From: Ariolimax columbianus
Taxonomy: Eukaryota > Mollusca > Gastropoda > Stylommatophora > Arionidae
Assembly: GCA_036924085.1 (NCBI GenBank)
Contig: JAVGWX010000018.1
Location: forward strand, 21,564,964 to 21,628,963
DNA length: 64,000 nt
Direction: 5' to 3'
The position numbers and the translations under genes are program-made. Under the pieces are notes generated by a model that worked only from the letters and a program-made list of their open reading frames with translations, was not told where the DNA came from and did not search any database. Positions 55,296-64,000 of this stretch are shown in pieces. Within the stretch, counting starts at the first letter, position 1. Each line of letters opens with the position of its first letter.

Positions 55296-55530
55296 TTTTT
55301 TTTTGCGTTCGCCTTATTTCTTTATTCCCCAAGGCGGTGTGCGTTGCACTGCGGTTTTTTTGCGCCTATCGGTCCAGTGCATCCGACTTCGGCATTAATT
55401 TTATGTAATGGTCTGCTTCCTTCTGCATCTTCTATGGGTTTGCTTCCCCGGGGTATCGATGAGGATCGAACCCAACACCTTGGAGTTGTGAGCCGTGTCA
55501 CTTATCCACTAGCCCACGCCGTCTCCTCAA
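55296..55530 (-). mobile_element. tRNA-derived SINE, same family as 39241-39504
   Basis: On minus: gggctagtggataagtgaca (A box), ttgggttcgatcctcatcg (B box), the module gaagtcggatgcactggacc, ccttggggaataaagaaata and an A-rich tail (T-run at 55293). A duplicated aatggc lies near both ends, too short to call a target-site duplication. Confidence 0.88.
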
Positions 55531-55544
55531 CATAATGGCTTGTC

Positions 55545-55990
55545 TCCATTTCTGTTTTTAAGAATCGACGTCACTGCACTCCGGAAATACCCAAAGGTGC
55601 TCAGTCTCTTTCAGCAAATGGTGCAGGGTATGTATGCTGATGGTCCCTCACTGGTTGTACTCTCGTGCTCCGTCCTCTCATGTGCCATACTCCGCTCGAA
55701 CCTCGTTTAATGTCAAGACTTTGCAGCCTGTTCATTGCTGTCTCATCTATGTCCTCATCTAACAGACGGTCGTTGACTGATTTCAAAACGTCATTCTATC
55801 TATCACTGACGTGCCCAAGATGTCAGCTCTTTCGTTGCTCTCAACCCAAGCATGACCAGAACACTAAATCCAGGTCAACCTCTGGATGTGTGAGGCCTCG
55901 ACAGCTGCTATCCACTCGTACCTAAGCCATCACCTCTGTACCTTCTGAAGTACGGCTTGCGCGTCTGGCACGATAACTATAGAAACATAT
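55545..55990 (-). pseudogene. Family B RNase H fragment
   Basis: Minus translation: VSIVIVPDAQAVLQKVQR, LRYEWIAAVEASHIQRLTWI, stop, CSGHAWVESNERADIL, then NDRLLDEDIDETAMNRLQSL, DIKRGSSGVWHMRGR. It aligns throughout with 62965-63850. It starts inside the RNase H fold, and the last acidic residue (NERAD) is kept. Confidence 0.8.
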
Positions 55991-56309
55991 AGTGGAAGGC
56001 ACAGTGCCTAGGAAAGGGGAAGAGGTCGTTCCAGAAGATGATATCAGGAGATTACTGACAGTTTGTAGATAGCCATGTGTGGAGCTGTTATCTTTGCAGA
56101 AATCGAAATGTGCTCAGAGCTGAAGTGAAGGACACTACGTTCTGGACAGAATATGTCACATGACATTATCAGTGCACTGTTTTATTGATTATAATTATTG
56201 CTATATACATGAACACCCCTCGACAATGTTGAGGATACGAAAGTCGTATGCTAAAGAAATGTGAACCAAAAGTGTATTGTGTACTGAAATACTTGGCTTC
56301 TTGGTCCCT

Positions 56310-56500
56310 GCATATCAATGTTCAGAAGACTTAATCTCATCTCGATATCTAATCTCAATATCTGTTTTTATTATCTCATTCCAATATCTAATCTCACTAT
56401 CTAATCTCACTTGCTAATCTCAATATCTCATCTCACTATCTAATCTCATTATGTAATATAATTATCTAATCTCACTATCTAATCTCACTATATATTGGAA
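56310..56500. repeat. TCTAATCTCACTA-type repeat
   Basis: About ten units of tatctaatctcac. The reverse complement (gtgagattagata) is found in the 61-62.5-kb array. Confidence 0.85.
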
Positions 56501-56639
56501 AAAAAACAAAGACGGTTTTTGTTTTAATAAGTAGTCTCTTGCAAAACATCTATACTGTTCGGCCTTGACTCTAGGATTCGACACAGCATAGGTTGGAAAA
56601 CTATACTCTATACACTGATGTTTTGGAATTGTTTGTGTA

Positions 56640-56965
56640 TGCATCTAGCGATATTTTAGCTCTTGCCCAACAGCCCAATGCCATGTAATGGTATCTGCTC
56701 GAGTTTGTTATTTGCTGCTTAGTTCCAAACAAAGTGTGATATTTATCTGATTTTAAATGAAGAATTTTACTAATATCATTGGACACTCCAATACATAGTG
56801 AGCATCGGTTTTGTATGGATGTGTACACAACAGACAACCTGGTGAGTGTTGTGGTTGGATTCTGCTCAGGTGATTGTTAAATGGATATTTAGGATTGTTA
56901 GTCCAAAATAGTGCTCTGATCCCTGATTGAAAGTTGATTGATGTTGTTATTAGGATATGGGCTTG
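56640..56965 (+). repeat. Family J dispersed repeat, longest copy
   Basis: cagcccaatgccatgtaatg, agtttgttatttgctgctta, ttccaaacaaagtgtgatat, agtgagcatcggttttgtat, ggttggattctgctcaggtg. Shared with 21370-21590 and 34485. Confidence 0.55.
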
Positions 56966-56979
56966 TCAAATGTCTGTGA

Positions 56980-57995
56980 AACGAAAACCCCATGAACGCA
57001 CTAACACCAAAGCCCATCCCTACTGTTCGAAAACCTACCTGGAGGCAGCATATATTGCCAGAGGTGGTAGAAAATATACCAGGTATTGGAAAATAAAACT
57101 GCCAGTCTGAAAAAGAAAGAAGAGATACTACCCTGAGTTACATAACGGAAAACTATCCAAGCATGGACTGGACCCATGCATACACTGACGGTTCCGTAAA
57201 AAATACAACACAGAACGGAGGGGCAGGAGCATTTCTGAACCTACCAAATGGTAGAAAAATAACACTGTCATTCGCTACTGGAAAATACACAAGCAATTTC
57301 AGAGCGGAGGCAGAGGCACTGAGGGCGGCACTGGAAGAAATGGTGACAGGTAAAAGGAATGAAAGCCACATAGTCCTGCTTACAGATGCTCTGGCCGTAG
57401 TCACAGCACTAAAAAGCCAGAAAAATACTGAACTTAATGATTTAAGAGCAGTACTCTGTCAACTATGCCAGCAGTCCGCACCAAAAAGGGTAGTGGTGCA
57501 GTGGGTTCCATCTCACTGCAACATCCAAGGCAACGAGGAGGCAGACAGACTGGCAAAAGAAGGTGCAAAACTACCACAACCAGATACTAGTATGACATAC
57601 GAAAAGTCAAAACGGCTTATTAGAGCTAGATACATAACCAAATGGAAAACCGAACATACTGGCTACACAAAAAACGATACCTATTACCAGTTGAACAGAA
57701 GAGAGCAGGTCGTTGTCTTCAGACCTCGCACTGGCCACAATAGACTGAGGTACCACCTATTCAACAAATTGAAGATAGGTGGCACCGACGAATGCCTGTG
57801 TGGTACCGGTAAAATAACCGCTGAGCATTTGCTGCAAAACTGCCCGACATCCGAGGATCAGAGAGAGCAGATGTGGCCATCACCAGTGGCAACACTAGAC
57901 AGGCTCTATGGCAGTGTCGACAGCCTCAAGATGACCGCTGCCTTTTTCGAAAAAAATAATGGTTACTGTCTGACTGCGTACGAAGAATAAGAAGA
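56980..57995 (+). mobile_element. Family A non-LTR element with intact RNase H domain
   Basis: The frame 57163-57990 (275 codons) holds a complete type I RNase H followed by the Cys-rich tail. All four acidic catalytic positions are present: Asp in AYTDGSV, Glu in FRAEAEALRAALEEM, Asp in LLTDALAVV and Asp in GNEEADRLAKEG. Then come EQVVVFRPRTGHNRLRYHLF and GGTDECLCGTGKITAEHLLQ. RNase H would remove the RNA strand during reverse transcription. Upstream (56990-57160) is more pol sequence (TKAHPYCSKTYLEAAYIARG) with a stop and a frameshift; RT itself is absent. The 3' end is a GAA-rich tail at 57975. It is the best preserved element in the window. Confidence 0.92.
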
Positions 57996-58129
57996 AGAAA
58001 TGTATGTGAAATGTATGTTTCCCACTGCCCATCAATTCGGCCAAGTCTCACTGTTTGCTGTTCTTATGCGATGTTCGGACTGTTTGAAGAATTGTTGTGT
58101 ATGACTGTTCTTGTTTTGATTCTTTCTTT

Positions 58130-58400
58130 GATGTTATGTCAGCCTTGTCGTTGACATGTTATTTGACTGTCCAGGGATCCACTTCATTAACCTTTTCTTA
58201 CCACATGTAAGGTAATACCGTGGTCAGCTTTTAGGGTAACTTCGATAACATCAGTTCTAAAATGTCCAGCATCTTCTAAATCATTAAGAGTGGACATCGA
58301 GTCTGTAGAAACAATCATGATTTTAGACTGAAAAATGCATAACGAAGTCTTCAGCTTTTCCAAGGTCGCCTCCGTTGCACTGATTTCAGCTTAATAGTTG
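58130..58400 (-). pseudogene. RNase H fragment of another non-LTR element (family K)
   Basis: Minus translation: AEISATEATLEKLKTSLCIF, QSKIMIVSTDSMSTLNDLED, then after shifts WIPGQSNNMST. Glu in AEI and Asp in STDS mark the RNase H core. Decayed and short. Confidence 0.65.
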
Positions 58401-58800
58401 GAGTGGTCTGCTCGGGTCTTTGTGTATGACAAGAACAAGAATAAGACCACTACCCCACAGAGAACATGTCGTAAGAGACGACTAACTGTGTTACAACATG
58501 TCGTAAGAGACGACTAACTGTGTTACAACATGTCGTAAGAGACGACTAACTGTGTTTCAACATGTCGTAAGAGACGACTAACTGTGTTACAACATGTCGT
58601 AAGAGACGACCAACTGTGTTACAACATGTCGTAAGAGACGACTAACTGTGTTACAACATGTCGTAAGAGACGACTAGCTGTGTTACATGGCAGAACACAG
58701 GCCATGGCTAGGGGTTTTGTTAAGAGCAGCATAGATGACGTATAACAGACTGCAGGTCTATTTTGATCTAATGTTTTAGTCTATTAAGACGGGCTCGCAT
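58400..58800 (+). repeat. Family G dispersed repeat with 32-bp array
   Basis: Outer parts match 47095-47275 (gtggtctgctcgggtctttg; agagcagcatagatgacgta). Between them, 58470-58690 holds seven units of aacatgtcgtaagagacgac plus taactgtgttac, which is single-copy in the 47-kb element. Confidence 0.85.
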
Positions 58801-59149
58801 ATTGGTAAGCCCCTTTCCCCGCATCACTTGTTCCAACACATCGGAGTAATAGGCTGTTCGAGCCTAGCACGCTAAGCAGGACGTTCTTCTCCCGTCTACA
58901 ACCAGCTCGCGCCAGAGCTGGGACTTGCACAGGGGCATCTGACGCTGTAGAAGTACAGGTCGACTAAGTTGGAGCAGGTCTCCCCACGGTCTTGAACAAA
59001 TACTTCTGGGTATTGCCTATAGGCATCATAACCTGTTTTGATGGTGACTTTGAATGCATATCCATCAAAATTTACAAGTATCAGCTTATCGGTAAAGGTA
59101 AAATAGAGGGCCTCCTAAAATTAATGGGATCACAATGTTGTGTTTTTTC

Positions 59150-59400
59150 ATCTATTCTGAGGGGTCTCTAGGTAAGGTGTCCGCCTCGGGTGCTAGATGT
59201 CGCGTGTTCGAATCACGGTGAAGACCGGGATTTTTTTCACGTGGATCTGTCGGTAGAAATTCCCGTGATCTCTGGGTAGTGAGATCGGACTTCAGTGTTC
59301 AGTGTCGGGCACGTTAAACATTCTTTGGTAGTTGGATATCGAAAAGAGTAGGCTTAACGGCCGCTGACCAGACACAATTCAAACTAAAAATCTACCCAAG
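59150..59400 (+). mobile_element. tRNA-derived SINE
   Basis: Head ggtctctaggtaaggtgtcc (A box), tgtcgcgtgttcgaatcacg (B box), then ccgggatttttttcacgtgg, attcccgtgatctctgggta, tgtcgggcacgttaaaca. The head is shared with 17600-17705 (minus). Confidence 0.75.
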
Positions 59401-59414
59401 TAATTTGTACCTTT

Positions 59415-59500
59415 CCCCGGGTGGTTTGGTAAGAGCAGCTATAGATCGCTCCTAACGGGCTGCGGGTCTACTTATTTAGTGTTTTAGTCTATTAAGATGT
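59415..59500 (+). repeat. Family G fragment
   Basis: ggtggtttggtaagagcagc, cgggctgcgggtctacttat, gttttagtctattaagatg, as at 58715-58800. Confidence 0.7.
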
Positions 59501-59519
59501 ACTTATACATCGGTTTAAC

Positions 59520-59600
59520 CACCCTCCAAGAAACTGGTTGTATACAGACACAGTGTAGTCTTCTAAACCAGTATAAAGACGTTAAGTTATGTTATTGTAT
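59520..59600 (+). mobile_element. CR1-like LINE 3'-terminal fragment
   Basis: aactggttgtatacagacac, gtcttctaaaccagtataaa, gacgttaagtta: only the last ~75 bp of the family. Confidence 0.8.
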
Positions 59601-59734
59601 AATGTTCTAACCCGCTAATGGTAGAAGACTATACAACTTTTGGATATGCCCATACTGTCAATATACACACATTCTGCCTAGTGTTGAGTAGTCTTCTGAG
59701 CTCTGAAGGAAGCTGAAGAAACAATACGCATACA

Positions 59735-59835
59735 TACCTTGTACAGGAATATAAGAAAGCTTTACAAAGAATCACACATATAATTCGTGTATACAGAATT
59801 TGAGTGCGCGCTATCCCTCGTTTTCTGGTCACAGT
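59735..59835. repeat. Repeat bordering the mariner fragment, left
   Basis: cataccttgtacaggaatat aagaaagctttacaaag. The corresponding sequence tttacaacgtgtacaggaat aaaaaagtg is at the right border (60515-60560), with further diverged units to 60650. Confidence 0.65.
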
Positions 59836-60512
59836 CTTTCTTAGTTTGGTAAGGAGATCTGCATAATATTGCCCATTAACCGTGTTGCCATGATGCAGGT
59901 AATCTTTCAATATGACACCTTTGACGTCCTAAAAAACAGTCAGCATCACTTTTCTTGCAGATTTCTGTGCTCTTGGCTTGACATGTGTTGATGAGCCCGA
60001 GGTTTTCCACTAAATGCTGGAAATTTTGGATTCTGGGTCATAATGGTGAACCCAAGTCTCATCTACTGTTACCATGATCGCCAACAGGTTTTTCGGCCGA
60101 CACATTTTGAGCAACTGGCCACAGCAATCAACCCTCGTTTGTTTCTGTTCACATGTCAGCAGACGCGGGACCCAGCCAGCACACACTTTACTCATGTTCA
60201 GTCTATTGTGTAAAATTCTAAAAACTACTTTCATTCAGTTTTGCTGACCTAGATATCTCTGTAATTTTCATTTTCCTATCCTGGTTAATGATTTTCTTCA
60301 CTCTTGCAGCATTTTCCTCGCTGTACTCTGAAGATGGTCTTCCTGACCTTGGAAGATTAGCAACATGGGAACGGCCACACTTAAACTGCCTACACCAGTT
60401 TTTTTTTACAGAAGCATACGAAGGACAGAATTCCTCAAACACTGGCTCTATCTCTCTGTGTATTTCTGGAGGTGTTTTTCCAAGACTTATGACAAGACCC
60501 TTGTAAAGAATA
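59835..60512 (-). pseudogene. mariner-family transposase fragment
   Basis: Minus translation: LGKTPPEIHREIEPVFEEFC, SYASVKKNWCRQFKCGRSHV, LPRSGRPSSEYSEENAARVK (helix-turn-helix region and linker), VVFRILHNRLNMSKVCAGWV, PRLLTCEQKQTRVDCCGQLL, VTVDETWVHHYDPESK (first catalytic Asp present), then KDYLHHGNTVNGQYYADLLT, KLRKTVTRKRG. The last catalytic Asp block (HQDNAPAH in relatives) is lost: homology stops at about 59835, where repeat sequence begins. The frame changes at least twice. No inverted terminal repeats are visible. Confidence 0.88.
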
Positions 60513-60789
60513 AATACGCATTTACAACGTGTACAGGAATAAAAAAGTGATATAGAGGCAATACACATGTATACCACGTATAAAGAAATATAAGAATGAT
60601 CTAGAAATGATACCTCACACATACCGTGTATAAAGAAATATAAAAAATGTTCTTTTTGAGGATAAATCAAGAAAAATAACTTAAAACACTATAGCGGCAT
60701 GGACTGACCATATGAACGGCCACACAAGTAGATGTAAAGGTACTGACAAGACAGACACTTCTGTCAGAGATGAAGTGTTAGTCCCTGTT

Positions 60790-60965
60790 GTAACAGGCAA
60801 TAACTTGTATGTGAGGTAGAGTCGGTCCCCTTCCTCGCCTTTCCTCTTCTGACACTAAGCCAGGTACCTACAAAAAAGCTGGGTCGACTGGAGCGTGCTG
60901 ACAGCGGGCGTTGAACCGCGTGTCTTTACCGTAAGATCACGTACTCTGGAACTATGCTAATGTCA
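60790..60965. repeat. Probable SINE
   Basis: tcgcctttcctcttctgaca, aagccaggtacctacaaaaa, gctgggtcgactggagcgtg, agcgggcgttgaaccgcgtg. The latter reads as a B-box-like ggttcaacgcc on minus. Core shared with 20740-20820. Confidence 0.5.
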
Positions 60966-61009
60966 CGCGACAGAAGACCTCAAATCTACGAAGTCTAACG
61001 TCATAAATG

Positions 61010-62510
61010 CACTTATGAGATGAGATACAAGTATGAGGTAATGGAATGAGAGAAAAGGTGAGTTAATGGGATTAGAAAATGAGATTAGACAGTGAGATGA
61101 GATAGTGAGATGAGATAGTGAGATGAAATTATGAGATGAGATAGTGAGATGAGATTATGAGATTAAATTATGAGATGAGATAGTGAGATGAGATGAGATA
61201 GTGAGATGAGATAGTGAGATGAAATTATGAGATGAGATAGTGAGATGAGATGAGATAGTGAGATGAGATAGTGAGATGAAATTATGAGATGAGATAGTGA
61301 GATGAGATGAGATAGTGAGATGAGATGAGATAGTGAGATGAGATAATGAGATGAAATTATGAGATGAGATAGTGAGATGAGATTATGAGATGAAATTATG
61401 AGATGAGATAGTGAGATGAGATGAGATAGTGAGATGAGATAGTGAGATGAAATTATGAGATGAGAAAGTGAGATGAGATGAGATAGTGAGATGAGATGCG
61501 TTAGTGAGATGAGATAGTGAGATGACATTATGAGATGAGATAGTGAGATGAGATGAGATAGTGAGATGAGATTATGAGATGAGATAGTGAGATGAGATGA
61601 GATAGTGAGATGAGATTATGAGATGAGATAGTGAGATGAGATGAGATAGTGAGATGAGATAGTGAGATGAGATAGCGAGATGAGATAGTGAGATGAAATT
61701 ATGAGATGAGATAGTGAGATGAGATGAGATAGTGAGATGAGATGAGATAGTGAGATTAAATTATGAGATGAGATAGTGAGATGAGATTATGAGATGAGAT
61801 AGTGAGATGAGATGAGATAGTGAGATGAGATTATGAGATGAAATATTGAGATAGTGAGATTTAGATAGTGAGGTGAGATAAAGAAATGAGATAAACATAT
61901 GAGATAATTACATTAGATGATGAAATTAGATAGTGAGATGAGATTATGGAAACAGATAGTGAGATTAGATATTGAGATAAAAGATAAGACAAAGAGGTGA
62001 GAAAATGAGATTATATAGTGAGATGAGATAAAAAGATGAGTTAATAAGATTATGTAGTGAGATGAAATACTGAGAAGGGATAGTGAGATGAGATAAATAG
62101 ATGAGATAATCAGAGTAGAGAGATATCAGTGAGATATCATAAAGAGATGAGATACTGAGATTAGTAGGTGAGATTAGATAGTGAGATGAGATAACGAGAT
62201 TAGATAGTGAGATTAGATACTGAGAAGGGATTGTGAGATGACATAAAGAGATGATGTAATGAGATTAGTGATAGGAGATAATGAGACCAGATACTGTGAT
62301 GAAATAAAGGAGGTGAGAATTTGATGAAATAAAGGAAGTATACATAGATATGAGATGGAAAGAAAATAAAGAATGAAATGATGATAATATGATGATATTA
62401 GAGATGAGATTATGAGGTGAGTTATAGAGATGGAATTATCAACATGAGATTAGATAAGTTAATCTAAGGTAAGATAATAAGATGAGATAATTCGATGAGA
62501 TATGCATCTC
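61010..62510. repeat. GAGAT-rich tandem array, ~1.5 kb
   Basis: Nested units built from gatgagatagtgagatga and gattatgagatgaaattatg, regular from 61080 to 61860 and then increasingly diverged (kaagagatgagat, gagattagatagtga). One minus frame encodes SHYLISLSHLISLSHLI repeats, an artefact. Confidence 0.95.
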
Positions 62511-62864
62511 AGCTATCTCGACTTCTCCTACAGTAATGATCGTTGTCGCTTCGTGTCGCTGCAAGCTCTATTAGCCCGCCCTGGGTGGCTGGGATACTGC
62601 TAATTTTCTCTGATATGCTAGTCAGATAATCATGAAAAATGCGTGAGAGTTCTAATCACTTAGTTTGCAGGTTTTTTTCCTGTCTGAAGTACTTTTATTT
62701 TGGGTTGGCATTTGAAAGCCACCCTAACGAATGACATTTAGCTTCAGACAAATAATTCGATATCTTGATATATTGTTTGTTTTTATAACCGGGCCAGAAA
62801 TGCAACAATGAATACGCTGACAGCAGTAGGAGACTCATACCTGGCTGCTTGAATCAAGGTCAGG

Positions 62865-62906
62865 GACCCCCCCCCCCCCTCCCCCTATTCTCCCCCCCCC
62901 CCCCCT
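62865..62906. repeat. C-rich homopolymer tract
   Basis: Two C-runs (about 13 and 15 bases) separated by tccccctattctc. Confidence 0.95.
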
Positions 62907-62964
62907 GGGCTGACCAAGACTAAATTCAAAGTCCAAGTAGCGGAACAGGAAACAGGCTGCACTA

Positions 62965-63850
62965 GTGTTTCTGTTTCTGTTTCTAAGAAGCGACGTCACT
63001 GCACTCCGGGCATACCCATAGGTGCTCAGTCTCTCTCATTAAATGGCGTAAAGTATGGATGCTGATGGTCCCTGTAACTCGCTGGTTGTACACTCTCCTT
63101 CACCGTTCTCGCATGCGCCGTCCTCTCATGCGCCGTCCTCTCATGCGCCCCACTCCGCTCTTACCTCGTTTTATGTCGAAACTTTGCAGTCTGTGGATTG
63201 CTGCTTCATCTATTGCGTTGTCCTCATCCAGCAGGTGGTCATTGCTTGATTTCAAAATGTCACTTCTATCCATCATTAATGTGCCCGTGATGGTAGCTTG
63301 TGGAGGCATGATGTCAGCTCTTTCATGTCCATAAAACCAAGAATGAGCAGGACAGTAGATCCATGTCAACGCCTGGATATTTGAGACCTCAACAGCTGCA
63401 GTCCACTCGTACCTAAGGCATCCCTTATGTACTTTCTGAAGTACGGCTTGCGAGTCTGTCACGATGACTGCCTTTGTTATAGAAGTCTCAGATATCCATT
63501 TCAGTGTTAGGGTCACTGCTTCCGTCTCTATTCTCATACTGGAGCACATGTATACACTACTGCGATCAGCAACGACCTGTTCTCTAACCCTAGCCTAGAA
63601 GCTCCAGCCTGATGTCCCACTGCGCACGACTGATCCGTCGGTGTATATGACAGCGTCACATTCCTGGGTGTTCTCAGTTATCAGCTGATTTACCTCGTGC
63701 TCTGTTCTTCCGCAGTGTAGCCTGGCTGTGATAATATGAATCGGAATAGAAAGATAAACCCCGTTCACCAAAATTACCGTGCTAAAACCGGATATGTCGG
63801 GCTGAATGGAGCAGATATCGCAGACAAGCTGAAAGCTACAACGCAATGCC
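62965..63850 (-). pseudogene. Family B retroelement with RNase H domain, one in-frame stop
   Basis: Reading leftward from 63846: HCGRTEHEVNQLITENTQEC, DAVIYTDGSVVRSGTSGWSF, TAG stop, ARVREQVVADRSSVYMCSSM, RIETEAVTLTLKWISETSI, VIVTDSQAVLQKVHKGCLRY, LTWIYCPAHSWFYGHERADI. All RNase H acidic positions can be seen (YTDGS, IETEA, VTDSQ, HERAD). The rest (SSNDHLLDEDNAIDEAAIHR) matches 55601-55790. A 15-bp segment (catgcgccgtcctct) is present three times at 63108-63150. A single stop is the only break over about 250 codons. Confidence 0.85.
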
Positions 63851-63865
63851 CGCTTTAGGACGAAC
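63780..63865 (+). repeat. ~75-bp shared module, copy at right edge
   Basis: accggatatgtcgggctgaa, gcagatatcgcagacaagct, gctacaacgcaatgcccg, ttaggacgaacgcc. It overlaps the 5' part of the family B reading frame, so the junction of the two lies around 63780. Confidence 0.6.
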
Positions 63866-64000
63866 GCCTTGTCGGATAATTATAATCTTCTTGCTCATTT
63901 CAATCCTTTTTCTTCATTTATTGCAATACTTTCTCTTTCTCTGCTGGCTTTCTCTATTTACTCCTCTCTCCTGTCTAATCTTTCGCCTCTGCTCTATGTG

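Noticed and set aside
61163..61528. SHYLISLSHLI repeat frame as a leucine-rich protein
   Set aside because: Translation of the GAGAT array.

Overview
The window reads as a repeat-saturated, intron-bearing animal genome. There are no operons, ribosome binding sites or prokaryotic genes, and the only gene is split by kilobase introns. The mix points to a mollusc, most likely a gastropod: RNase H-bearing non-LTR retrotransposons, CR1-like and RTE-like LINEs, tRNA-derived SINEs, Tc1/mariner fragments and very many minisatellites. That assignment is an inference from remembered family resemblance, not from a search.

The one host gene I can support is the 3' half of a peptide GPCR of the cholecystokinin/sulfakinin receptor type on the minus strand (36817-48321). 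Four exons were reconstructed: a probable third intracellular loop exon, a TM6 exon, a TM7 exon and a C-tail exon with stop. All junctions have GT/AG sites and compatible phases (0, 1, 0, 0). Exons for TM1-TM5 were not found and probably lie beyond the right edge. Its introns are loaded with repeats: a GAA.TTC tract of about 550 bp, a 42-bp array, an 85-bp array, two 26-bp arrays (one abutting a splice acceptor), and an inverted pair of 39-bp arrays flanking the TM6 and TM7 exons.

Layout. 1-3.6 kb: four consecutive minisatellites (52, 37, 26 and 54 bp units). 4.6-7.6 kb: SINE, a CR1-like RT fused to another element's tail, a CR1-like 3' end, and a SINE with perfect target-site duplications. 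8.3-12.4 kb: an old degenerate ~55-bp satellite with embedded islands. 15.3-16.9 kb: an RNase H fragment, a 21-bp array and an L1-like RT fragment. 18.5-27.3 kb: retroelement fragments of several families and two more arrays. 28.1-29.6 kb: a Tc1/mariner element with both terminal repeats, filled by a GT-rich minisatellite. 29.7-31.6 kb: a retroelement C-terminus grading into a 1.6-kb 19-bp array. 32.5-36.6 kb: more RT fragments. 36.8-48.3 kb: the GPCR. 49.5-64 kb: retroelement fragments, one nearly intact RNase H domain (57.2-58.0 kb), a second mariner fragment (59.8-60.5 kb), a 1.5-kb GAGAT-rich array and a further RNase H copy.

The most interesting theme is that at least five minisatellites can be traced to a unit that is single-copy inside a transposable element: 37 bp at 0.5 kb, 32 bp at 26.2 kb, the 28.3-kb array, 19 bp at 30-31.6 kb, and 32 bp at 58.5 kb. 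Mobile-element fragments here appear to be the seeds of tandem arrays. A second theme is a ~75-bp module shared by the SINEs, an RTE-like LINE 3' region and several solitary loci. Family letters (A to K) are labels used only in this annotation.
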